A DNA stretch of 64,000 nt from Cervus elaphus (taxonomy: Eukaryota; Chordata; Mammalia; Artiodactyla; Cervidae). The translations under genes were made by a program, and so were the position numbers. Each line of letters starts with the position of its first letter. Positions within the stretch are counted from its first letter, which is position 1. Shown piece by piece: positions 28,701 to 40,700 of this stretch. The stretch covers positions 123,911,669 to 123,975,668 of the forward strand of contig NC_057819.1 of assembly GCF_910594005.1 (NCBI RefSeq), in the 5' to 3' direction. The notes below the pieces were generated by a model. That model saw only the letters and a program-made list of their open reading frames with translations. It did no database searches and was not told where the DNA came from.

Positions 28701-31700
28701 ATGAAAATGCTTGAAATAGTTTGAGAATTATCTCAAATACTTGAGACAATTCAGAGACATGACGTGAGCAAAGGCCTTCAGAAAAACGGCACTGAGAGAC
28801 TTGGCACAAGCCTTCAATTTGTAAGAAATGCAGTATCTGTGGAGTGCAATAAAGCAAAGTGCAATTAAACAAGGTGTGCCTATGTAGTAAATATTTGGTG
28901 AGTCTTCCTCAGAAAAAAAAGAGAGAGATTTAAGATAGCATTTTCTGACCCCAGGAGCAGGCATTAAGTATCCACACATTCATAACAATGCCAGTGGGAA
29001 ATATCTTTCTGCATTATCCATATAGTAAAAGGGGAGGAACCAGAGATTAATCAAGCATTTATCAACAAATACTGAAATGAAGTACTGTAGGTTGCAGCAG
29101 CCAGTCTGAAGATGAAGTGTTTTTGTTTTTCGCATCAATCAGCTTTAAGAAATCTAATTGCATTTGAAACAAACACAGTTGAGATTATGTGTGTGTGCTC
29201 AGTCACTCAGTTGTGTCTAACTCTTTGTGACCCCACTGACTGTAGCCTACCAGGCTCCTCTGTCCATGGAAATTTTCCAAGGACAGAAATTTTCTGGAAA
29301 TTTTCCAGGCAAGGAAATGGAGTGGGTTGCCATTTCTTCCTCCAGGCCATCTTCCGAACCCAGAGATGCAACCTGCATCTCCTGTGTCTCCTGCATTGGC
29401 AGGCAGATTCTTTGCCACTGAGCCACCTGGGAGGACCACTGAGATTAACACTAATCTTCTAATATCAGACTTTGTACATCATAGAACCAAACAGTGGCTT
29501 GGGGAAAGAATCCACCAACAATGCAGGAGACTGTCTGCAATGCAGCAGATGTAGGTTTGATCCCGGGGTTGGGAAGATGCCCTGGAGATGGAAATGGCAA
29601 CCCACTCCTGGAAAATCCCAGGGACAGAGGAGCCTGGCAGGCTATAGTCCATGGGGTCGTAAGAGTTGGACATGACTTAGTGACAAAACCACCACCACCA
29701 CCGCAGGACCAAATTAGAAATAACTTAAATATTATTATACAAACATATTCACAAATATTTCGGTCCTACCTCCATGGAATCCTACATAGGACGTTCCACT
29801 TCCCATCCGGGACAGTTTTGTGATAAAATAGACCAAGATATAGTTCTCATTTCCTTGTATCTTGTTGATTTCATTTATAGCAGAATACCTATTTTAAAAA
29901 CAAAAAAAGCAAAGACAAAACAAAACAAAAAAACTAAGAAAAAACAAAATGAACACTGCAAAATGATTAAAGGGTGTCCTCAAAGAGGTCAAGTTTCATC
30001 TCACTTTTTTTTTTTAACTGTACATAAATTTCACACCTTCATGCTTGTTATCCTCTTTTACAAGAGAACAGGGGCAAGACTTCTCTAAATAGTCTCATTT
30101 CTTTCCCCTATTCCTGTGTTCCTCTCCTTTGAAATGGCATTTTTTAATTGGTCAGGAACCCTCTCTTATAATGCTTAATAAGCTTGGCCAGACGCTACTA
30201 AGGGTAAGGGTAGTGCTCTTGTCCATTTCAAGAAACAGAGTTCTGTGAACAGATAACCAAAGGACAAAGATAATCATGATACGAAATATGGCTTCCAATG
30301 CTTTGGAAGGTCCAAAAATTACTTTTACTTTAACATCAAGTAATAAGGGGATGCAGTTAATTCTAAAAGCATCAAATTTCCACTACAAACAATTTAAAGC
30401 TGTCAAATAAATACAACTGAAAGCATTTAAATACCATTAAGGCCTCTGAACTTGCAGTAAATTCATATCACGTAATTTAAAATGAACAATGACCAAATCA
30501 CGTCAGCTAAAATATGTTTCAAGGATACTCTCTTATATCCTGCTAATATTCTGTTATTTATACTTCTTGCATTTGGCTATTTTTTCGTTGTTAAGAGCCT
30601 TTTCGGGACTGCAAGGAGATCCAACCAGTCTATCCTAAAGGAGATCAGTCCTGGGTGTTCATTGGAAGGACTGATGCTGAAACTCCAGTACTTTGGCCAC
30701 CTCATGTGAAGAGTTGACTCATTGGAAAAGACCCTGATGCTGGGAGGGATTGGGGGCAGGAGGACAAGGGGACGATAGAGGATGAGATGGTTGGATGGCA
30801 TCACCAACTCGATCGACACGGGTTTGAGTAAACTCTGGGAGTTGGTGATGGGCAGGGAGGCCTGGCGTGCTGCAATTCATGGGGTCGCAAAGAGTCGGAC
30901 ATGACTGAGTGAGTGAACTGAACTGAACTGAAGAGCCTTTTCTCTCTTTGCTTCTCTAGTCCATATTTAGGGGAATGAAAATGGAGAATAATTTTTATTT
31001 CTATGTTTATTCTGATACTATACAATTTTAAAGAAAAAATTCTTTAGGAGCTCCTGAATAAATTTGGGGTATCCTATGGACATGGAACAACAAACTGGTT
31101 CCAAATAGGAAAAGGAGTATGTCAAGGTTATATATTATCACCCTGCTTATTTAACTTATATGCAGAGTACATCATGAGAAACGCTGGGCTGGAGGAAGCA
31201 CAAACTGGAATCAAGATTGCCAGGAGAAATATCAATAACCTCAGATATGCAGATGACACCACCCTTATGGCAGAAGGTTAAGAGGAACTAAAAATCTCTT
31301 GATGAAAGTGAAAGAGGAGAGTGAAAAAGTTGGCTTAAAGTTCAACATTCAGAAAACTAAGATCATGGCATCCAGTCCCATCACTTCATGGAAATGATGG
31401 GGAAACAGTGGAAACAATGGCTGACTTTATTTTTCTGGGCTCCAAAATCACTGCAGATGGTGATTGCAGCCATGAAATTAAAAGATGTTTACTCCTTGGA
31501 AGGAAAGTTATGACCAACCTAAACAGCACATGACATCTGGTCCCATCAATTCATGGCAAATAGATGGGGAAACAGTGGAAACAGTGTCAGAATTTATTTT
31601 GGGGGGGGGGCTCCAAAATCACTGCAGCTGGTGATTGCTGCCATGAACTTAAAAGATGCTTACTCCTTGGGAGGAAAATTATGACCAACCTAGACAGCAT

Positions 31701-34700
31701 ATTAAAAAGCAGAGACATTACTTTGCCAACAAAGGTTCATCTAGTCAAGGCTATGGTTTTTCCAGTGGTCATGTATGGATGTGAGAGTTGGACTGTGAAG
31801 AAAGCTGAGCACCGAAGAATTGATGCTTTTGAACTGTGGTGTTGGAGAAGACTCTTGAGAGTCCCTTGGACTACAAGGAGATCCAACCAGTCCATCCTAA
31901 GGCAGATCAGTCCTGGGTGCTCTTTGGAAGGACTGATGTTGAAGGTGAAACTCCAATACTTTGGCCACCTCATGCGAAGAGTTGACTCATTGGAAAAGAC
32001 GCTGATGCTGGGAGGGATTGGGGGCAGGGGGAGAAGGGGACAACAGAGGATGAGATGGCTGGATGGCATCACCAACTCAATGGACATGAGTTTGAGCAAA
32101 CTCCGGGAGTTTGTGATGGACAGGGAGGCCTGGCGAGCTGCGATTCATGGGGTCGCAAAGAGTCTGACACGACTGAGCGACTGAACTAACTAACTATGTA
32201 GTTTCTGAGAAAAAGAAAAAAGACATACTTTGCTGAGGCGATGAGCTGAGCACTGTGACTTCCATCTTCAAAATCTGTTTGAATAACCAGAATTTTACAC
32301 CTGGCTGTGTGAGCTAAGCAGTTTCTGAAAGAAAAAGGAAATTATCCAAGTGAGTTTTCTGTCCTAAAAGTTGGTGATAATATTCTCCAGAGTGATGGGA
32401 ACCATAAGGGCTATATAGGAAAACTATTCAAGTGGGATTTTCCTCTGTAAGGTGAGTAGACATTCCAGAGGAGAGAGAAAAAAGCCCCAATAGATGCCTC
32501 CTAATGAGACATAACAATGCTGGAGTCAGAAAGGATGTTTTCAGAGAGGACAACAGAGATCAGGACACTTGGAAAAGCAAAACGCATCCTTTCAGAGTCA
32601 CTTGTTCTCAAGGTTCACTAACCAAAGCTGGTTAGAAAACACCAGTGGTTAATAGTCACACATATGAAATACAAAGTGGTTGATCCTAAGGAGGGAGGAG
32701 AGAGGGAGGGGAGGGCAGGGATCCTCACCGAACTTCCTTGAGGAAAGAGTACTCGGTGTCAAACTGTTGCAGTGACAAGACGCTGAGTTTCACAGTCCAG
32801 TCCTTTACTTCTGATTCTAAAAGTTCACAGTCATGACTGGTTAGCAGCCTGGAGAATGTAGTGATCTACAAAGGCATAAAATTAAAATCATTCAGTGGAA
32901 TGCAAGAAAGCGTTGTCTCCTAGACTTAGATCCTAGAAACATGAGGATGCTCAGCAAATAGCTTCTATGGGCTCATCATTGTGCAGTTGGTACACAGACC
33001 CAACTGGGAATCCAAACCCAGAGGAGTTTTCTAACATGAGGTGGTGCTGAGGCAAACAGAACCTACAGGATCAAAGGTATTGGAGAGAAGACTCATCCGC
33101 CCCTAAGATGCCTTTGAATCTTCTTCCTAGATTCCAACATCTTTTCTTGCTTTGAACCCTGCTTGTGAGGATACCTTAGCACTCAGAACAAATACCACTT
33201 GTCCTTTGCAATCTTACTTCAAACTTTCCGTGGAGCCGGCCGTCTTGGCCACAGCTGTTAACCAAATCTCCCCTGCTACTGGATCACACCACACAGTGCA
33301 ACCAGTACACTCTTTAAGGACACGCTGCTAGGCCCTGAATCATTATCTCCAGGCTGGCCTTATCACTGAGCTTCCTATTCCTATCTCCAATTGATGACAG
33401 ACTACCTAGATGTTACAGGAACATCAAAGCCCATCCCAAATGGAATTCATCATTGCCTCCACCAGACTTGTTGCTCATAACTGGTTTGTCATTGGCAGGA
33501 AAGCTATGACAAACCTAGACAGTGTATTAAAAAGCAAAGACATCACTTTGCCAACAAAGGTCTGTATAGTTAAAACTATGGTCTTTCCAGTAGTCACGTA
33601 TGGTTGTGAGAGCGGGACCATAAAGAAGGCAGAGTGCTTTAGAATTGATGTTTTCAAACTGTGGTGCCTAGAGAAGACTCTGAGAGTCCCTTGGACAGCA
33701 AGGAGATCAAATCAGTCAATTTTAAAGGAAATCAACCCTGAATACTAATTGGAAGGACTGATGCTGAAGCTGAAGCACCAATACGTTGGCCATCTGATGC
33801 GAACAGCCGATTCACTGGAAAAGACCCTGATGCTGAGAAAGATTGAAGGCAGAAGCAGAAGGGGACAGCAGAGGATGAGATGGTTGGATGGCATCACCGA
33901 TGCAATGGACACAAAGTTGGGCAAACTCCAGGAGATGGTGAGAGACAGGGAAGCCTGGCATGCTTTAGTCCATGGGGTCACAAAGGCAGACACAACTTGC
34001 TGACTGAACAACAACAGAGATGTGATTAACCAAACTTCTGGTCAACCAAGGAAGAAACCATAGAGCCATCCTTAGCCTCCTCCATCTCCCAGAGCCCCTG
34101 TACAAAATCAATCTTTATCTCTGCCAGTATGAATCCTCACTATGTCTCAATTCCACCCATCCATCCTTTGACTGAACTGGTACTGCAGCCTCACTACTGG
34201 TATATCTTATCTGTGAGTCTTTTATCAGATTTTTCCCCCTTCCTCTCTCAGGACGTGGGACATATTTCCACACACATTTCTCCATCACTCCCCTTACACA
34301 GGAAAGCAAAGCTCCTTGGTGCCACTGAAAAGACCCTCCATGAAGTTTGTCTGGCTATATCTCACTCCCATCTCTCAGAACTTAGGGCCTTGAGCTTTAG
34401 GCTTCATCAGTAATTAATTCCTGGTTTCCTGCAAAGACTGGATTTTTTAAACCTTGACATCCTTGCTCAAGTAGGACCCTCTGCTTATAATACTTTCCAA
34501 ACCATTCTTCACAATCAGCTTGATGGTCACCTCTTAAAGATGAGTCGTGACCTCAATCTGATCTGTGCTGCTCCTCTTTGCCTCTGTGGATAACACTATC
34601 ATAAGATGTCAACAGTACCCATTCATGTGTGTCTTTCACCCTTACACTGTATGCTGACCAGGGACAAGCCCTGTGCCACCTCATCTTTATATCCGCAGTC

Positions 34701-37700
34701 CTCAGAGCAGTACTCAAACATGGTATTTCCCTGGATGAACGGAGAACTGTACACAGCACTGCCAAAAATGGGCACTCAACACCTGGTAACACTAACCGTC
34801 AAGATATGTAGGTCTCCTTGCCCTTACCACGCAGAGGAACCAAAAGTCTCAACATTTATGGTTCCGATACACTGACTTAGGACTTCCCTGGTGGCTCAGA
34901 TGGTAAAGCATCTGCCTGCAATGTGGGAGATCTGGGTTCAGTCCCTGTGTCAGGAAGATCCTCTGGAGAAGGAAATGGCAACCCACTCCAGTACTCTTGC
35001 CTGGAAAATCCCATGGACAGAGGAGCCTGGTAGGTTACAGTCCATGTGGTTGCAAAGAGTCGGACACAACTGAGTGACTAAACTTTCATACACTGACTTG
35101 CAAAGAATCTTGAATTCTTGATGCTAGGAAGTCAAGGACCCAGAGGTGAAAGAGGAAAAGGGTAAAATACAGAAAGATAATAACCTCTGTGAAGATGGCA
35201 TGGTGTTCTGAATCCATCGTGCAAAGGTGAGCCCGGAGGAAGTCTGCAAAGGAGTTATGCTGCTGCCTGTGATGGTATTCTTCTGACAGGGACTGTGCAG
35301 TGAACTGGCCGAGTGAGGAAGCATTCAGCCGGACCACAGCATCAGGGGTGGCACAATCCAGCAGCACTGACTTGGCCTGCGCAGAGACTTTCTGGTAAAG
35401 TTCATCAGTCAAGACCTTGGGCCTGACCTGCTCTACGACCTGGAGCACCACCGAGGCACATGTGTCTGAGTGGTACCCAATGAAGACGTCAGAAGGGCTG
35501 TATTTGGGTCTGGCGAGAAACTGCTCTGCTTTCACATCTATAAACTTCTCCACCCACACCTTGAGCTCTTCCACGATATTCTTCTGCCATTTCTCCAAAA
35601 CGGTGTTGATGTCCAGATAGTGCTTCTCCAGCCGGTTAATGAGGGGGATGGGAAAATGTTTGTAGACGACATCTTTCTCCTCAATGACTATCAAGCGGAA
35701 GTCTGGGTGAACTCGACATTTGACCCGATGGGTCCCCAGACCCAGGTCCACGTACTTCTGACCGCCAAGGTAGACATAGTATTGATTGAGTGCGTCGTAG
35801 AGGCTCTCATAGAGGTTCTGCAGGTTGAGCAGCACCACCATCTTGCCGGTTTCCATGCAGATCTTTACTCGGTTGATATTTCGGCAGATCTGGTTGTACT
35901 CTTGATCTTTGGGAAAACTGGATCCAAAAATAATCTCTGGTTGGTCTGTAATGAAGAATGCCTGCTGGAGGATCTGTAGGGCCACGTAATTTCTGGTCAG
36001 CACAAGCAGGTAGCGGGACTCGGAGTCATCCAGCTCTCTGCCATGCATTGTCTGAAGATGGCCGTATAAGTTCTGGCGGATCAGCTGCATGGTGCTGACT
36101 TCCTCTGTGTATTTTGCCTCGGGTAAATTGGCTGAAAAGATGTCCAGGGCACGAATGTCGTCTTTGCCACTGAAGTTCCGAAGGACAGCTTGTGCGATGT
36201 CTTGAGGGGAAGGCTCCTTATTAGAAGCTTTGGCTGCAGCAAAGACCATTTTGATGAGGCTGTAGTAATCACGAAGCCCAAAGAATTCCTTGTCCTGCCT
36301 CTTACACACTGTTTCGTAGGCTTTGGCAAAGGATGTGAAGTATCCTCGGATTCTTTCTTGGACGAGGCGCTCTGAAGCACAAATCCCCCTGGCACTCTCA
36401 ATGAGCTCTCTTTCGCTGGGGCTGCCACGTGACACAAATATACCCCGGTTCATCTTGGCGGGATCCAAGGCCCAGTTGGAAATGCCTATGAAGCCAACTT
36501 TTTTGTGGGGGGCAGGATCATCTTCAATGCATCCATCTTCCAGCAATGGGTGCAGTGCCTTCAGGGGCATTTTGGGTGAGTCTTCTGCTAGTCCAACCTC
36601 ATCTAACACCACCACGGAGACATACCGCTCGAGGTCCTTCCCCTGCTGGAAACGGGCACACTGCTTGAAGGTGCCTATGATGCCTTGTGGGGTGGAATGT
36701 GGACTACACTGGAATGACACCAAATGGACCTCCTTCAGGTGCCGGAAGAGGTCCGAGTGTGCAGCCTGGCCTTGCATGGCATCTGCCACGATGGTCTTGG
36801 CGAGAGATTTGGAGCTGCCGGGCTTGCCCACCAGGAAGAGAGGAATCTTGAGCTCGATGCAGATAACCATCATGAAGACGTTCTCCTTCAAAGCCAAGTT
36901 CCTGGCGATCGTTTTCCTCAGAGACACACCATGCAGAAAAAGATCCTGGGTTTGCATTATCTCATCCAGGATAACCCTGCTGTCATTATACGGTGCTGGA
37001 AAGAAGCTGCAAATAGCTGTCCGATAAGATTCCTTCTCCTCTACAGAGGCGTGGTAACAGACCCCGACGGCCAGAACCAGGGACCAGAGGACAGGATCTC
37101 TCTCAAAGTCGTTTTGGATGACCCCAGTCTTAGAGAGAAAGGAATCCAACTTAGACAAGAGCATCTCACTGTGGTCGTAAAACCATTTGAAAACTTTCAC
37201 ACAGCGTTCTACATCCCTGAGGCTGACAAAGCTGCACTCATTTTGTCTTTTCCTCATGAAACCCTGAGAGGCAGAAAGCACTTCCGTGATTACATGAGTC
37301 TCACTCTGCACCATCACGATGGACTTCACCAGTCTCTGGACAATCTGATGGATGTAGAGTTTTTCTGCAGAGTCATTCAATTGTCCAAAGTCCCACACCA
37401 GGGGGATCAGGCTCGGCGGCAGAGCGTGGACACGGTACACCAGCTGCCTCAGGGGGATGGAGCCAAGCCTCTCGGTCGTCTCTTCTGCACTAACCCTGTA
37501 CCCCAATCCGGCTGACTCCAGACGGCAGATCATCTCCTGGGTGTGCTTCCGGTAAGGGTTGCAGGCTGCAATGATATGCAAGCCAGAATCCTTAGCCAGG
37601 GGCTGGCCACCCACTGTGTGGTCGCACAGGACCTCTTTGATGCAGCTTATGGCCTCCGTGGTGTTGGCTTCATCAAAGAACAAGATAGTGTCCAACTGAT

Positions 37701-40700
37701 ACTGGGCCTTATTGATGTGGGCCAGCTCTTCAGCTTCCCTGACCTTGGAGTAGATCATGTCGGCAGTTGTTCCTCCGTGGACCTTGACCAACTTCACGGT
37801 TTCAGCATCAGCACCCTGACGCCGCAGGTCACTAAGGAATTTAATGAGTCTGGTTTTCCCACAGCCGGTTTCTCCCATGATGATGACGGGGATGCCACAC
37901 CGGAAACGCATCTCAATGGCAAGGATCTTAAGCATATTATCTGTTGTAAGCTCGTATGTTTCATCAGGGTCTGTGGTGCACTGGATACCCAATGCCAGGC
38001 ACAGTTTTTCAAGTTTCTCATGTCTGGGCAGCTGGTCAAAGTCAATGTTGAAGGGCACCCTCTGAAGCAACAGCCCCTGGTACAGTTGCACTGTCATAAC
38101 ATCCTTCTTGATTACCTTCCCACTCAAGCGGTCTATGGCATCAACACCACCGTTCTGGTTGGAATGGAAATGGAAACCTATGAACGTCATGGATGTGTGG
38201 TCACTGTTGAAAAAAACATATGGGTGGGGCTCCGACTCCCACCTCTTCCGGAGAGTGAAAGGGGCGAGGTCTTCTTCTTTGACCCCATCCATAGTGAACG
38301 TGTACTTCCCGGGACTTTGGTCAGATGTGGGAAGTGTAGGTGTGGCAAAATCTCGGGCCATGAAGATCATGAAGGTGACCACAAAGTTCTTGAAACCCAC
38401 CAATGTGTCTCCAACAAAGGTGGGATTACAGAAGACAGAGGCCTCACAATCTTGGAGCTGGTAGTTCAGGAACCGAGCAAAGTTCTGAAGTTCTGACCAG
38501 GACGGGTTTATCACCCCGCAGTAAATCAGGAGGTGCTGGATGCATTCACCAGGGCTGCCCTCAACAGAACCTTTTTGGTACTGGAATGTGTCTAGGTTTT
38601 CTTTCTGATGGAACCGTCTTAAATATTGGTAAGGTCTCTGGAATATTTCACTATGGAATGCTCTCTGATCCATTCCTGGCTCTTTGTAACTCTGCTGAGG
38701 ATCCAGCTCCATGTTGATCACTTCTTTGGGAGGTCTGCAGGTCACTTTGGGGAAGATGTCTAGAAAATTGAACTGGGGGACAAGTGCATTCTGGAAAGGA
38801 GAGACACAAATGAAATGAGTTATGGCTGAATTTCCCAAAAAGTGCTTTTGTGTTTTAATCCTCAACATGGTCTAGACTGCATGGACCTCTATGAAAAACC
38901 ACTTTTCATGAAGGGATTTCTGTAGATAACTCTTTGCATGAGGTGTTACCTTCTGCACATTCAGGCATGGTGTGAGCTGCACTGTAAATAACAAAGCCCT
39001 TTTCTACTCAGCCTCTTGGAACTAAATCTCTCCATCAAGCACATACACGCGTGTTTGTCTGTGCATACGAGCATAAAACTCCCTTCAGTTAAGAAATTGA
39101 TATAACGGAATTCTCTTTCCCATGTTGGCTGTCATTAAGAAAGATGGTGCTTCTCCTAGCGAGTGAAGTTCCTGCATTCCAATCACCACTGGCATTTAAC
39201 CCAAACACACAGCACTCACCCCAAAGAGAACAAATCTAAGGTACTATTCATTAATAAAAGAATCTTTGTATTCCATGCATTATTTAAAAATAAGTTTAAA
39301 GATTCTTCTTTACTAACACTGCACTCAGTTACTCTGCTAAGGCAAAAGTGGGGAATCATAAACATGAATAAAAGCCCCTGCCCCCACAGCAGCATGAGAG
39401 TACCCTGATACACACCAGCTTCGAAGGCCTTCGTGGCAATGTTGAATTCCTTTCTAGGATTTCAATGATATATAAGTGGCAGGGGTTCCGAAGCCACATC
39501 TTCCCATTTATATCCATTAAGTGCTGGAGAATGAGGAGTTTGAAGAGAAATACCCAAATACCAGTCCGCACCTAAGGATACAATCATGTTGTTCTGTAAA
39601 TACTTACACAGAAGAGAGCAGTCCTCCCAACCCTAAGGGCTTTCTTATTCTGCTCTATTTTACAATGACACTGAGTATCAATGCATGTAGAAAAAAGAAA
39701 TTCTTTATACTGGGGATAGGGTAGGGCAGGATGTGGAAGCTGTGTCTTTCTCTACCCAGCCACTCAGCTAGAACCTGGGGGCAACTTACTGAAGTGAAAG
39801 TGAAAGTGAAAATGTTAGTCGCTCAGTTGTGTCTGACTCTTTGCGACCCCATGGACTATATATACCCTGTCAGGCTCCTCTGTCCATGGAATTCTCCAGA
39901 ATTCCAAAAATACTGCAGTGGGTAGCCATTCCTTTCTCCAGGGGATCTTCCTGACCAGGGATTAAACCTGGGTCTCCTGCATTGCAGGCAGTTTCTTTAC
40001 CGTCTGAACTATCAGGGAAGTTCGACTTACTGAAGAGGTCACGTCAAAGTGGAATATTATGGGTCTCCTCTGATACTGCGCATCCAGGAAAGGCAGAAGG
40101 GACCCCAGGACTTCATTCTCATCCACCTGAGGGTCCATCAATCGAATAACTTTTTGAGGCACTTCTGCTCCATTAAACTGCATTTTCAGCTGGCTGTGCA
40201 ACCTCTTCACAAAGAGAGACCTTCCTGTTGACATGAACATATGAAAATTAGATGCCAGGGCTGAAGATCAAGAATGAGAATGTCCAGAAAATCACTTCTC
40301 TTTGTACAAAATTCAAAACTGATGCAACCTAACATCAGCTTAAAGAATACATACTTGAGCCATCAAATTTCCTTGCTGTTCCCCACCCAATAGCCCTGCT
40401 GCTTCCTGGGATAAGGATGGAAGTCTGAGAATGAGGTCAGGACAGCAGAGCTCGCTTCATGGGAGGGGAGCGAGTGTCGCTGGACAGAAGGGAGTACCAA
40501 TAAAGGGATGCAGTCAACAGAATGGAAATCACGATGGCGACTGAAGGTGGAGGCATCTGTTTCTTCTCAAGACACAGGAAATATACCTTGTCCTGCTCAG
40601 AACCCACATCAACCCCAAAGTAGTCAATGGACTTAAAAAAGAGAGAAAGAGAAAAAACAGCAGAGAAGCCAGTTTAAAGGAGGAAGATGGCTCAGCCAAG

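Larger units (their letters stand above)
27735..29769 (-). other. RNF213: RNF213 intron e20-e21
   Basis: 2.0 kb with a CHR SINE (28315-28561), a reverse Bov-tA (29190-29437) and a forward Bov-tA (29493-29695). Nothing seen elsewhere. Confidence 0.65.
29889..32228 (-). other. RNF213: RNF213 intron e19-e20, BovB-rich
   Basis: 2.3 kb, more than half of it BovB (30604-30932 and 31078-32196). The BovB copies end 30 bp from the e19 donor. 29900-30600 is AT-rich with nothing recognised. Confidence 0.75.
32866..35184 (-). other. RNF213: RNF213 intron e17-e18
   Basis: 2.3 kb holding a BovB fragment (33497-34016) and a forward Bov-tA (34880-35084) whose end lies 100 bp from the giant-exon donor. Nothing recognised in the rest. 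Confidence 0.65.

Noticed and set aside
31564..32184. 206-codon plus-strand frame as a host gene
   Set aside because: It is the C-terminal piece of a 5'-truncated BovB LINE, with many similar copies in the same window and no RT active site.
35470..38496. Long plus-strand open frames (up to 317 codons) opposite the giant exon
   Set aside because: They are antisense shadows of the conserved minus-strand RNF213 exon e17. Their products show no domain, and they overlap one another in different frames.
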